Under the pieces are notes generated by a model that had not been told where the DNA came from, searched no databases, and worked only from the letters and a program-made list of their open reading frames with translations. 64,000 bases of DNA from Gonapodya sp. JEL0774 (Eukaryota; Monoblepharomycota; Monoblepharidomycetes; Monoblepharidales; Gonapodyaceae): contig JADIIX010000003.1 in the NCBI GenBank assembly GCA_027604505.1, forward strand, positions 1 to 64,000, written 5' to 3'. Below, in pieces: positions 20,981 through 32,800 of the stretch. The position numbers were made by a program, and so were the translations under genes. The first letter of the stretch is position 1, and every line of letters starts with the position of its first letter.

Positions 20981-22764
20981 ATGTCAAGTGACATGACTGC
21001 AACTGAAACCCCGCGGCGCCAGTCCGTGGCTTCCCCCCGCCCTCCCACCCCACCCGGAACCCCGCCTCTTGAGCGACAGGAAATAAAAAAGCGGACTTAC
21101 CAGGAAAAGCTCAACAGTATACAGTCAGGCTCTGATGTGCAGCACACATATGCGCAACCTGAGCTCGCGCAGATCCAGAAGCCCGAGTATGAGTTCTCCA
21201 ACATCAACTGGCTCCACGCAGTCCTCTTGACAACGACGCCAGCCATGGCCGCCTACGGAATGTACACCACGCCGCTGAACTGGAAGACTGGGATTTGGTC
21301 GATGTTTTGGTATACGTGCACAGGCTTGGGAATTACAGCAGGTTTGTTGTCACGAGGAACGGATGTCCGCGGTGTTCAAGGGAACTCAGATCGAACCATC
21401 CCCACTGTCAAGGTTACCACCGTCTTTGGTCCCACAAGTCGTATAGCGCAACAAAATTCTACCAATACCTTTTCTCCTTTTTCGGTGCCGGCGCTTTTCA
21501 AGGTTCGATTCGGTGGTGGTCACGAGGGCATCGGCAACACCACCGGTACACGGACACGCAAAAGGACCCGTACAGCGCACGGAAGGGGGCATTCTGGAGT
21601 CACATGGGCTGGATGCTGATGAATGAAAAGCCTAAGAACAGGGGTTACGTGGACATCACTGACTTGGACAGGTGAGTGATTTCTTGTGGACCTTCGATGC
21701 ATTTCCCCGGATCGACCTGATTTTTAAAACCACCACTCCAGAGATCCTACCGTGCGTTTCCAACACAAATTGTACCTTCCCATCGCTATATTCGCGGCAT
21801 TCGTGTTCCCCACTCTTGTTGCTGGCTACGGTTGGGGTGACTGGCGAGTGAGTGTTAACGAATGCTTTGCAATGTTCATAATATGTTCTAATAGGCTTGG
21901 TGTACATTCTAGGGGGGTTTCGTTTACGCTGGGATCGTCCGACAAGTCTTGATCCACCACGCTACTTTCTGCGTGAACTCCCTCGCTCACCTTATCGGCG
22001 AACAGCCCTTCGACGATCGTCTCACACCCCGAAACCACTTCATCACCGCTCTTGTCACTCTTGGCGAGGGAAACCACAACTTCCACCATGAGTATCCCAC
22101 CGACTACCGGAACGCAATCAAGTGGTACGAGTATGACCCTACCAAATGGGTGATCTGGTTATTCTCGCTTGTTGGCCTTACCTACAACCTGAACGAGTTT
22201 CCAAAGAACGAGATCAGGAAAGGGGAGATCAAAATGATCGAAAAGAGATTGCTAGATGAGAAGTCTCACTTGGACTACGGCGTGCCAATCGAGGAGTTAC
22301 CCGCTTGGACGTTCTCTGAGTGTGAGTTCTCCTACTTTGTGGACCTGCATCTGCATATTCTTTTGTTCCTAACTCTTTTTACTCGTCTCTCATCTATATA
22401 GTCAAGTCGAAAGCCGCGGAAGAGAAACTACTGGTCATCGACAACGTGGTTTACACCGTGAAGAACTTCATGGATGAACACCCGGGCGGAGCGAATTTGC
22501 TCAAATTCTCAATTGGCCACGATGTCACGTACCAATTCAATGGAGGTGTTTACTTCCACAACAATGCAGCAAGGTGAGCAAGGGCGATTCTGAATGGCAT
22601 AATATTCAGCGTGGTTTACGAATCTTGGCTGTGCTAGGAATTGGCTACAACGTCTTCGCGTCGCGCGCATCGTTGGTGACCCACCATCTCTCGAGAGCGA
22701 CTTGATTGTGGATGACGATGACAAATGGATCGGCCTCGCGAGTGGGAAAATTAAGGCAGTATAA
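20981..22764 (+). CDS. OLE1: acyl-CoA delta-9 desaturase with C-terminal cytochrome b5 (Ole1 type)
   Basis: This enzyme puts the first double bond into stearoyl/palmitoyl-CoA at the ER membrane. All three His boxes are intact: HRLWSH, HRQHHRY and HNFHHEY. Membrane segments lie around [38 protein letters not shown] and [11 protein letters not shown] (with [14 protein letters not shown]). After an intron near 22320-22402 comes a cytochrome b5 domain with the heme loop [12 protein letters not shown] and second ligand region [14 protein letters not shown]. The first intron falls inside GITAG/YHRLW. The stop is TAA at 22762-22764. The fused b5 domain is the fungal arrangement. The N-terminus is Pro/Ser-rich. 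Family and reaction are secure. Confidence 0.93.
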
Positions 22765-23181
22765 GGGAGAGGTGAAGGCCTGGAGGTTAGTGACTGCCTC
22801 CCGACGGAGAGATTTCGGTGATTGCCGGTATCAGAGAATTTTCATTGCAGCAGTGTTTCCGCTGTGCCTCAGCATTTCTGTAAAGATTTTGAGTTTTAGA
22901 TTGGTAACTCCTTGTAGTAATCGACATTAGACAAAAACATGAATCCACTGATCGGGGTGCTCGTGAAGCGAACCCCAGTTCCAGCGGTATGCTGGAAGTT
23001 GTTGTGTGTGTTGGTGGTGTTGATGAAACACGTATTCATGATGCGGCGAACGACTCTGCCCGTCTTCATGAATCCTATGAAAGCGAAGAAATGGCGGGCG
23101 CCCGGCGAGTGGCCGGAGGCACGGACGGGCAGCGATCTGCACAATTTATGATGCTCAGCGGGAAACCCGAATATCATTGCG
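22765..23181. other. spacer, no gene seen
   Basis: About 420 bases between the desaturase and the acetyltransferase. Both strands have open frames of 70-100 codons in 22896-23207, but they overlap each other and neither resembles a known domain. The region should contain the desaturase 3' end and the acetyltransferase promoter. Confidence 0.4.
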
Positions 23182-24014
23182 ATGCCCTTGGCAACGTTTG
23201 AATGCATGATCGCCGTCTCAGATTCTGTTTGTCTGACAAATTTCGTGGATCAGGACAGGGAACGCCTTGTGGAAATTCTACAAGATCCCATTGTGCATAG
23301 GAATACGTTGCAGCTACCGAAACCGTACACACTTGAAAGTGCAGATTGGTGGTGAGTGACCAATCTGCTGTGAGAGATGGTTGTTTTCGTCCGAATCTCA
23401 GAGCCCGCCGCCGCGGTGTTTCAGGATCACCGAAACGCGCAATCGAGCTCTTCGAGAGCGCAGAACGTTAAACTTCGCCATTCGGGAGCTTCCGTCCCAA
23501 CTCCTAGTCGGATCTGCTGGATTCCACGATTTGAAACTTGTCAAGGAAATTGACGGGGAGCTGAGGGAGCTGGAGGGCGGGGATCGTGAATGGAAAACGT
23601 GAGCTCGCATCCATCCTTGCTGAAATCAAGTCATGCAGTTTTGATAAGATGAACTAATGGGATGTGGCATCACACTCGTCATTCAAGTGAAATTGGATAC
23701 TATCTCGACGCGAACTACCGAGGGAAGGGCATTATGCCCATGGTAGTCACAAAATTGTGTGAGGTGAGCCCCGGTGTTGGATCAAGGCATCTTATCTTCG
23801 TAAGTGAACATTCCCATTCTCACCCTTTCCCACTAAGCTTGGTTTTGGCGAACTCGGCCTTGAAAGAATAAGTGCAAACATCTTCGCTTACAATCATGCA
23901 TCAGCGCGTGTCGTTGAGAAGTGCGGATTTGTCCTGGAAGGTCGTTTGCGGAAATATTATCGCAAAGACGGCGCCTTGATTGACGGGCAGTTGTGGGCAC
24001 GCGTAAAAGAATAG
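23182..24014 (+). CDS. GNAT-family N-acetyltransferase (RimJ-like)
   Basis: The ATG at 23182 gives MPLATFECMIAVSDSVCLTN. Four exons follow. The first has VCLTNFVDQDRERLVEILQDP and IVHRNTLQLPKPYTLESADWW, the second RTLNFAIRELPSQLLVGSAG, and the third SSEIGYYLDANYRGKGIMPM, which holds the acetyl-CoA loop (YRGKGIM, matching R/Q-x-x-G-x-G/A). The last reads NHASARVVEKCGFVLEGRLR and ends KDGALIDGQLWARVKE. The N-S-x-R-V-x-E-K-x-G-F segment is the typical motif B of this family. Members acetylate ribosomal proteins or small amines; the substrate here is unknown. All core motifs are present. Confidence 0.82.
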
Positions 24015-24090
24015 CCTCGCTAGCACCACACCTTAGAGATAGCCCATTTGCTAGGGCAACGTTATTGCTATGTATTTGCTTCATTTTGCA

Positions 24091-26104
24091 TTACTCCCTA
24101 TCTATCACCAGCTCCCAATCCCGCCATACGAGCGGAATGGAGCTCCACTCGATTCCATGAATGATCCTCCCCAACTCCTTGTACAACTCACGCTCTGGAT
24201 CATCCCTCCGGAAGCCGTGTAAGCTACCTACTGCCCGAAGTGTCCGACGTACACGGTGGAAAAAATCGAAAAGGGCGAGGTCCGACACGAACTTGAAATT
24301 GAGGCTCAACGAAACCAAGGGGGTAGGGTATGACGGACAAGTTGAGGAAATGTAACCGGAGGATTGGGAAGGCGACGTCCTGGTTGTAGAGTGGGCTGCG
24401 TGGCCGTCGGCAATTGAGGCGGGATGGATCCGGGATTCCAGTCCCACATCCTGATTACCGCTGTTCCTGCCCACTATGGACCCTACAGAACCCACGAACG
24501 ATCTCCGCCTCCCATTATTATTGGACGGTTCCGCTCCCGCCCCTCCCGCCCATCTCCACAAATGTCTGGATTGCACTCCCTCCGAATCAAAGTTGAGCAT
24601 CTTCAAATACCTCAGTCCAGAGCCACCATCAGACCCAACAATGGCGTCTAGAGACTTAACAGTGAGTAGGCGACATCCTGCCACTCCAAGAGCATTGAGT
24701 TGGGGGAGGACAGCAACCAAGGCACGCACATCGGAGTCAGTGATGGCAGTTTGGAAGTCAAGGATCAAGTGAGAGAGGTGAGGGAAGGCAAACACACTCA
24801 GAGGAGGAGAAGCTACGTGTGGTTGTATAGGTTCAGTGGTTGTTGGGCAAGTATTCTGCTCCGCCACGAATGCCCAAGACACCAGCGGCTTAATGCGAAC
24901 TGACGCAAAGCTTTCAGTTCCAAACCGCTCACCCATGCTCCTGTTTGCGCTGAGATCCAGCCTCTCAAGCTGCCTGCAATGATGTTTCATAGCTTCAAGG
25001 GCCTTGGGCCTCCAGAACCCAGGTACGTCCTGTACCTGCAGGTGTATCAAGTTCGGCCCTTTCGAGGAAAGAAAATGACAGACAGCATCCGGAGTGAAAC
25101 CTCGTGTGTATGTGATGCCGAGGGAGCGGAGTCTTGGGAGATTATCTGAGGTAGCTAGCAGAAAGGGATCATCAAGTGCGTTTGTGGAGAAGATGTATAG
25201 GGATTCTAGATTCGAGAGGCGCTCAAAAACTTGTTGGAAGAATGTTGGCGGCACATCCGAGACAAAGAATGAAGATGGGAAGAGGGAACAGTGGAGATTG
25301 CAGAGGTTCAGCGACATAAGAGGATGCAGGGAGAGACGCCGCAGAAAGGCCGGTTTGGTGAAGTGCGTGCCCCGACCCAAATCGATGGAAGTGAGGTAGC
25401 GGTCATTGGGAACTGGCATTTCCACTGCAACGTTACCACCGTCTCCACAATTTGATGCCCCTCTCGCACTCTCTACGAGATTGAAAGCCCTTTCACGACC
25501 CAGCGATGCATCCGCAAAATCAATGATATAGCCAGGATCAAACATGCTTCCTCCAACCCCACGCCCGAGCTTCAAACCCCACAGGGTCGGTCTTACAAGT
25601 TTCAAAATGTCGCCTAACATATCGGCGGTCATCTCCGTTTCGGTAGAAGCACGCGCTAAGTCCAAGTAGCGAACTGGAAGTTTCAGACGGCGCACGTCTG
25701 GGGAGAAGGATTCGTAGATGGCGAGGAAGTGGTTGAGTGTGCGCGATGTTCGCAGGGTTGGCTTCTGCGAGCACAGTTCAAATCATAAAAGCTGTGCCGA
25801 TCCGATCCTGATGCGTTTCACTCACCTCGTAAAGCATTCTTAGCGCCAGCGCGGTCATTCCCCTGTTTCCTGCCATGGCACATGCCCGTAGGTCCGGTGC
25901 CTTGGCAACCCACCCGACCACCAGAAGCAGGACATCATCTGAGAGTTTTTGCGTTTGAAATCGTCGGGATATATCAGACAAATCCGCTGAGTCCGAATGG
26001 GTCATCGTTTCATTCATATTCAGAAGCTGCTCACAACACGGCGCTCCAAGCACGAGTGCAGAGGGATACGGAAACAGAATTATGAAAATATTCTCGGTTG
26101 CCAT
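24091..26104 (-). CDS. F-box-like leucine-rich-repeat protein
   Basis: The start at 26104 leads into KLSDDVLLLVVGWVAKAPDL and LALRMLYE, an F-box-like helix region. An intron (about 25715-25830) follows, then RTSRTLNHFLAIYESFSPDV and LKLPVRYLDL. Leucine-rich repeats run through the rest: LSNLESLYIFST, NLPRLRSLGITYT, GPNLIHLQVQDV, CRQLERLDLSANRS, FPHLSHLILDFQ, LPQLNALGVAGC and LRYLKMLNFDS. A Ser/Gly/Asn-rich insert breaks the last repeats. Proteins of this kind pick substrates for SCF ubiquitin ligases, though many fungal copies are uncharacterised. No target can be read from sequence. Confidence 0.7.
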
Positions 26105-26378
26105 GAAATCAAAATTTGCAATAGAAATACATCATGCACACAAAATTGCAGTGCTCATCTCTGCATCTCAAGCAGACTTGACGTGTCGGCCCCCCTCGCC
26201 AATTCTCTCGCCTCCACGACACTGCGACATCGCCCGGTTCAGCAACCGAGCACTAGCTGTAAATCCAGGTGGTCCCCGCTCTATGCGGTAGAAATGCATG
26301 TCCAGCTTCCACGGTCTCTCAATCACTCAACCATTGTTATCACTCCCGCACTGGATTCTAGCAGGAGCTCGAGACATC

Positions 26379-27207
26379 TCACTCGTCCATTATGAGCTCA
26401 TCAAGCGCTCCTATAGCTATGGACGTAGGGACAGGGTTGTCAACTTGCGCACTACCAACTGACGTGCCGTGAGATACGGATATTGTGGATCCCATTGATG
26501 TACGCTGACGCTGCCGTGGCGGAGAGCTAGTAGATGCTCCAAGTATGCCAGCGCCAGTATTAAATGCAGAGGTCAGAGAGGAGGAATGTCGTGTTGTAGG
26601 TGGAAGAGAGTCCCCATCTGGAGGGAGGTTCCCTGGAAATGAAGCACGGTCATGTCGGCGTCGAATAGAATCTTGGTCTCTTCCCGTTCCTGGAGCAGAT
26701 GATGATTTGGCCGAGGTGGAAGGAAAGGCTGGGTGTGTAGTGGTGGTGATTGCAGGTAGGTCTTCCGGTTGAGGAATATTGGAAAGATAACGCATCATTC
26801 GCAGGCGGGTTCGAAAGGGGGACTTCCAATGCATGTAAAGTAAATTTGGATTCAAGAACACGGAGCGATTGTGGGTTCAAACCTCTGGAATTGTGGTGAA
26901 GGAACGAATCAATACATACTTCGCCTCTCCCAACAGCATGCAGATATAGCACATTGAGTTTTTGAATCGCATCGGCAGCACTTTGCTTGAGCTCCTTCCC
27001 TTCAAAATTATCCGCGGAGTCGGATGGACCTGGTTTCAGACGTGGAGGAGACGGGGGTTGATCCAGATTCATCAAGTTAGCGGAACGGGTGCCCCTCGGA
27101 GAGCGGGGTGTATCGGGAAAGTGGGTGAAGGGCGATGTGGTAGACCTTGGAGAAGTACGACGGACCTCCTGGGGTTCCTGAGGGAGGTCCATCCTGAGTG
27201 GTGACAT
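26379..27207 (-). CDS. hypothetical Ser/Pro-rich protein
   Basis: The ATG at 27207 gives MSPLRMDLPQEPQEVRRTSP, a Pro/Ser/Arg-rich segment. A short helical stretch follows, KELKQSAADAIQKLNVLYLH, then an intron beginning GTATGT near 26917. The last exon (to 26379) is Ser/Thr-rich and disordered (SNIPQPEDLPAITTTTHPAF) and ends ALDELIMDE. I do not recognise it. The helical stretch could be a small interaction module. It is divergent from the gene at 27304, with under 100 bases between, so the two probably share a promoter region. Confidence 0.45.
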
Positions 27208-27303
27208 TGTTGGAACCGGGGTGGCTGACGTGTGCGCTGACCCCCCGCACGCTACACAACTACAGTATCTCGAACTTTTATACCTCAACCTCCTCTTACA
27301 CTC

Positions 27304-28314
27304 ATGAACATTCCTCCTGTACAGCAAGTCCCTCAAGTGCCGCCACAAGGAGGTGATCCAACTGCTGCTGCCATGCTCTCAGCAATCAGCCAGGTCATCT
27401 CAAATGCAGTCTCCCCTTTACTTCAACTCGTTCCGGTGATCAAAAACGAGCGAGCGATGCGTATGAATGCTCTTCTTGCTCCAGAAGAGCCTCTTAACGT
27501 CATCTAGTGAGTTTGGATCGTTAACGGCTTGATCGTCAACGGCTGGTTCGTCAACGGCTGGATCATGTCATTGTCAAACACTGTTCCACCAATAGCAAGG
27601 AGAATCTCGGGGTTCCTCAAGTGCCCGTTCTTTCTCCTCCCGGTTGGGCCCCTCCAGACTGGGGAGGTAGTTTTCCCGATTTAAACACGTCAGTGGATAC
27701 CCATCACCACCGTCAGAACTCTCTCAAATCAAAAATCTCTACTTCATCCCAGTACTCCCGCATCTTTTGGTATAGCCTTCCCTCATTCAGCTTCTGCTAT
27801 TCAACAGCTCTCAATATCCGACTTGGCGTCGCTATCGTACTTTTTCAACCATAACTTGGGTCTACCGGCGCCAAGTGGCAGTGGCAGCGACGAGAGTACT
27901 CTAGAGAACGCAAGAAGAGGATTCTCCAGGCTGTGTGGTGTGAACTGGGACAAAGTGAATGGGCCTGGAACAGTTAGCAAAACTCGCGACGTGATGAGGG
28001 TTGATCAACCAGAACGAGGAATGAGTGATCAGAGAGAAAGCACCGGCCCCCCGAAACCAACTCGAGAAGTTCAAGTGCAGGACACTGAAGTTCCCAGTTC
28101 CAAACGTTCCGGGGATCGTCCCCCTCCTGGTGATGACGCCCACGTTGAGAAGCGTGCCAAAGTGGACAGTGGGACAGAACGACAAGCCAAGGCCACCGCT
28201 GTAGCAACCATAGAACAGCCGACTGAGAGGAGCGAGAAGCAGAGGGGGAGCGTCGAAACAAAGCGTGAGGGCAACACACAGCAGGCGGAGGAAGGGTCTG
28301 GAAAAGCTGCCTGA
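27304..28314 (+). CDS. hypothetical protein with charged disordered tail
   Basis: Exon 1 encodes MNIPPVQQVPQVPPQGGDPT and a predicted helix (AMLSAISQVISNAVSPLLQL), then a GTGAGT donor at 27508. Exon 2 begins near 27596 with KENLGVPQVPVLSPPGWAPP. A later frame (AIQQLSISDLASLSYFFNHN) runs to the stop at 28314 through a strongly charged tail of about 130 residues rich in Glu, Lys, Arg and Pro. Joining the two frames needs an unusually short intron near 27690-27717, so the middle is uncertain. No known domain is seen. Confidence 0.5.
27517..27561 (+). repeat. 15-bp tandem repeat, three copies
   Basis: Three consecutive units of the form WTCGTYAACGGCTKG occupy 27517-27531, 27532-27546 and 27547-27561, with 1-3 differences between units. 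They lie in the first intron of the hypothetical gene and may vary between strains. Confidence 0.8.
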
Positions 28315-29862
28315 TCTGTTTAGAGTGCAATATAATCTAGAGGGAATTCTTTGCGGTCTGCTCAATTGTTAGTCTTTGATCATTCCATGACAACTGTATC
28401 AAAAACTCGGCGTGCACATACTGTACACACCAATACTGTAGTACACACCAAAACCAAAAACACCTTCTGATAGACATCCGAGGCCGAAAACGTCCTCTGG
28501 TCGTTCCCCAAGCACGTCAAACAGACATCTGGATCGTTTGTGCCTCAAAAATACGTTCAACGGACATCCCAGGTTACACTCCTCTTCAACCTACCGTCCG
28601 ATGCAGTTGTTTTTTGCCGGATGCTCTTGCGATCTCGGCTGCTTATCACCGTGCCACAAAGTTTTTCTGTCACGGGATGTATGCCGACATCGTTCTTTGA
28701 AATCTCAAGTTCTCGAATGCCGAGGTCACAATCATCGACATGTTTCCGCAAACGTGCCAGATCAGGCATCCATGGTACACGAGAAGTAAACGCGGGATGC
28801 GGATGTCGAACATGTGAGTTGTCGGTCATTTTCCTCCGTCATGTGACCATCCGGTTCTTCATTTGTGTTCACTTGTCAGACAGTCTTGTCTGCAAGATTA
28901 CAACTCAAGCGAACGCAATGGCAAACAAAGGAGAGTGCTAATGCTGGCATCAATCGTACTTACAATCGTTGTTGTTCCATCAGGTTCGGAACCGTCCGCG
29001 GCCGAAACGGAACAGGAACCCCCATTGAGACAACCAAGTCGTTCCAAGTGTTTTGCCTTGTGGATTGAAGATATCCGGTATGAACACAATTGTGTCAACC
29101 TGTTTGCTTATTGATGGACTAATCGCGCCTCTGTCTTGTTCCTTCCCCCATCTCGCTCGGCGCTCCGAAGTTCCGACCCAACTGGGACCTGCCTATTCCA
29201 AGAACAGCGGAGCATGACTTGAATCACATCGATCTTCGCGTTACTATCCTTAATATGTGAGTTGGAGTTGTTCTTCGCTAAGTAAAGCCTCTTCTGGTTT
29301 GTTTTTCCGACTCTCACTCCCAGCAGACGTCCTTTCGGGCACTTGGCACGGCCTTTATCCTTTCTCTATGCTATGAGTGAATTTGGTGAGTTCAGCACCG
29401 ATGCAAGTAGAGTCGCTGTCGCTATTTCGGGCGACCTGGACTGAAGTTGCAAGGTACTTATAGTCGTGGTAGATAGCATGAAGTTATGTACATGGTAGTG
29501 AATATAATTGAATCCCGTCATATCACACGATTTCAATGCTACAAGCAGCACTAAATGCGCCGGGGTAGGAGGGAAAGCTCACGGTAATCGGGAAGTGGTT
29601 TGGACGTCAAACAAACGTCCAGTGAAAAGTCTAAATTTAGTCCCTGTACATTGACATCCGTTTGACGTTCAGAGGGGTGCAACCTCAAATCGGTGCATAC
29701 TTCAATAGGAACCACCACCGATTCCTCGATCCATCAGCGGAATCCACGAGATCCGCGCTTTTGCCACCTCTCATAATTCTTGTCTGGCGATATTTTTTCT
29801 GCCTCCTTGCCCTGACTCGCTTTCCGCTGGTACATATCTTCAGCGAGAACTGGTCAGTTAAT
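28315..29862. other. gene-poor stretch with coding-like scraps
   Basis: No complete gene is visible in this 1.5 kb. Near 28410-28460 two copies of an ACTGTA..ACACACC unit lie in tandem. At 28981-29068 an acceptor is followed by FGTVRGRNGTGTPIETTKSF, and at 29140-29260 by GAPKFRPNWDLPIPRTAEHD in the same direction, then possibly LSGTWHGLYPFSML near 29330. These read like exons of one rightward gene, or the remains of one, but start, stop and family were not found. An inverted pair (GGACGT..ACGTCC) lies at 29605-29623. Confidence 0.35.
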
Positions 29863-32800
29863 ATGGCACCCCTCTCGGATCGGATCCTTCCTGGAGTCAC
29901 CTCGTGGACGGAGGACATCTTGAAGCCTGTGAGAGTGCCAACTGTATTGTGATTCAACAGAGGTTTGGACTTACGTAACCCTCTTCGATCGGATCATCGC
30001 AACCGAATCCGTTGAACTGCCTCAGGACTTGGACGACCGCCAATATAGAATCATCACGTTGCCAAATAAGCTACAGGCCCTTCTTGTACACGATGCTCAG
30101 ACTGACAAAGCCGCAGCTGCGATGGGTGTGTATTCTTTGCAGACTTGGATGTGGCAGGTGTACCAATGGTTGACCCATACAGTTCCGCCATAGATGTTCA
30201 TGTTGGCCATCTGTGCGACGACGAAGATGTTCCTGGCCTCGCACATTTTCTGGAGCACCTTCTGTTTGTGAGGCCAGCGTTGCTGTTGGCCACCACAGAA
30301 CTAGAGTCTAAATTCACATTGTTCCCAGATGGGTACCGAGAAATACCCGGAGGAAAATTCGTACTCAGCCTTTCTTAACTCTCACGGCGGACACTCAAAC
30401 GCGTTCACCTCGGTCGATTCGACAAACTACTTCTTCGATGTCCTTGCAGACAACCTCGCGGAAGCCCTGGACCGCTTCTCTCAATTTTTCAAAGCTCCTC
30501 TCTTCGACGAATCTTGCACCGAGCGGGAGATGAGTGAGCAGGAAGCTGTGCCACGCTCACTCGATATTCGCGACTCACCGCGCCGTTTTGATGAACAGAG
30601 GCAGTTGATTCGGAGCACAAAAAGAATCTTCAACTGGACGCGTGGAGGCTGTATCAATTGGACAAAACCCTCAGTAGCCCACACCACCCATACCATAAGT
30701 TTGGAACCGGTAGTCTTGAAACCCTGTTGACAGTACCACAATCGAAGGGAGTCGATGTCCGACAGCGTCTCTTCTCATTCCACCGCAAATACTACTCTGC
30801 AAATATAATGAAGCTTGTAGTTGTCGGGAAAGAGTCTCTCGACGAATTGACGGCGATGGTTGTTGAGCAGTTCGCTGCTGTAAAGGTGAGACTGCTGAAT
30901 ATGTTCCAAAGAGATTTCGTTTACCAATCATTTGTGTAGAATATGGACATTTCCGTCCCTGCGTTTGAGGGCGGACCTCTCACTGAAGAGTTCCTATTGG
31001 TGCGTCTGCACCTCCTCGTCCTGCGTCTCAGTGTGATTTAATAGCTCACCAATGCTGACTCGCTGAAAAGAAACGAATTCTTGTCAAGCCCGTCAAGGAT
31101 TTCCGGCAGTTAGAGATAACTTTCCCGTTTCCGGATGAGCTTAAATGGTTTCGCAGTCGACCCGGCAGGTGAGGGTTGTAGGAACAAATTTAAAAGGGCA
31201 AGTGTGATGACCTGGCCGCATTACTCATCGGAGTCAGCTACATCTCCCATCTCTTGGGTCACGAATCCGAAGGCTCAATTCTCTCGCTCCTTAAGTCCCT
31301 GGGTTGGGCCAATGCGCTCTCAGCTGGTTCTTCTCATGGTTCAATCGGATGGTCGTTCTTCAAACTGAATATTGACCTCACAGAAGAGGGCCTGCAAAAT
31401 GTTGACGATATAGTGGAGATTGTCTTCGGGTACATCAAAGTTATACGTGACGCAGATGTGCAGGAGTGGGTTTTCAGAGAAGAGGAGCTTGTCATGCGCT
31501 GCGCTTTCAAGTTCAAGGAGAAGTCGTCAGAGCCTTCAAGTTTTGCCAGTCGAGCGGGTGCTTGGATGCAACAGTATCCACCGAAAGAGGTAAAACACGA
31601 TCTCACAGTTGCATCGAGCGATCGCGGTTTTATCCTGCTACGCGTAGATTTTATCAGGTCCTTACTTGATGGAAGAATACAACCCGGACGCGATTCGCGA
31701 ATGCCTGGGTTGGCTTCGGGATGATAATTTCCGGTGAGTACATGTTGTCGAATAGAGTTATGTCCCAGCAATAGTGAAATCGAGGTGGCTTTGTCAAGAA
31801 TTACTGTTACCTCCAAAGAATCTCCCGCATCCACCACACAAGCCTCGTGGTCGAATGAATATTATTATGGTACAGAGTACAAGGTGGAAGCTTTGTCCAA
31901 AAGCTTCCTGGAGCGTTGCAAACATCCAAAGCTATGGAAGGAGCTTCGGCTCCCAGACAGAAACATTTTCATTCCCGAAGATCTGAGCGTGAAGGCAGGG
32001 GAGGATCGGGTCACACGCACGAATAGCAATTCTGAACCACTCAGGGATTCAACTGTTGAGTTCATCAGCTCGGAAGCGACGAAGAAACCGGCCCTTGTGG
32101 ATACGGAACAGAGAGTGCGAAAGCGTCCTCGGCTGGTCAGAAACGATGATTTGGCGCGAGTTTGGCATAAGAAAGATCAAGTATTCCTTGTTCCGAAAGT
32201 CAATGTGTACTTTGCGGTGCGAACGTAAGAAGAAGACTCTCGCTCGCCCGCTTGTTTTTTCATTTCGGCTCTCACTTTCGGTTTTCTCCTCAGCCCATTG
32301 GCTTATTCTGACCCGCGGAACGCAGTTTTGACAAAGCTGTTCACCGAGCTTGTTAAAGATAGTTTGAATGAGTACTCGTATTTTGCCGATGTCGCTGGGC
32401 TATCGTATTATCTGGAAGCCCAAGTTGAAGGATGCTTGGTTTGTTTCTGAATTATTATTTTCGACTTTCCTTCAAGTTATGTTTTATCACTTTTTGGTTG
32501 CGTAGCTTGGATTCGGAGGCTACAACGACAAGATGGCTGTTCTCGTCGAGAAGGTCGCCGAACGAATGCGAACACTGAAGGTCGATCCTGTCAGGTTTGA
32601 GTTGATTTCTGAGCAGGTGAGTCTCCACTTGACTATTTGTCAGCTCTCCCTGCACATTTCCATTCCTAACACGATTCTTGCTCTTCCAACTGCAAGCTCT
32701 CTCGATCTTACCGAAACTTCGAGCAAGAGAGTCCAGCATCACACGCGGCGTATTACACTTCTTGTTTGATCCAGTCGAAATTGCATACGAACGACATCAA

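Noticed and set aside
22896-23207. Overlapping frames on both strands after the desaturase
   Set aside because: No domain, no consistent splice signals, and neither strand is favoured.
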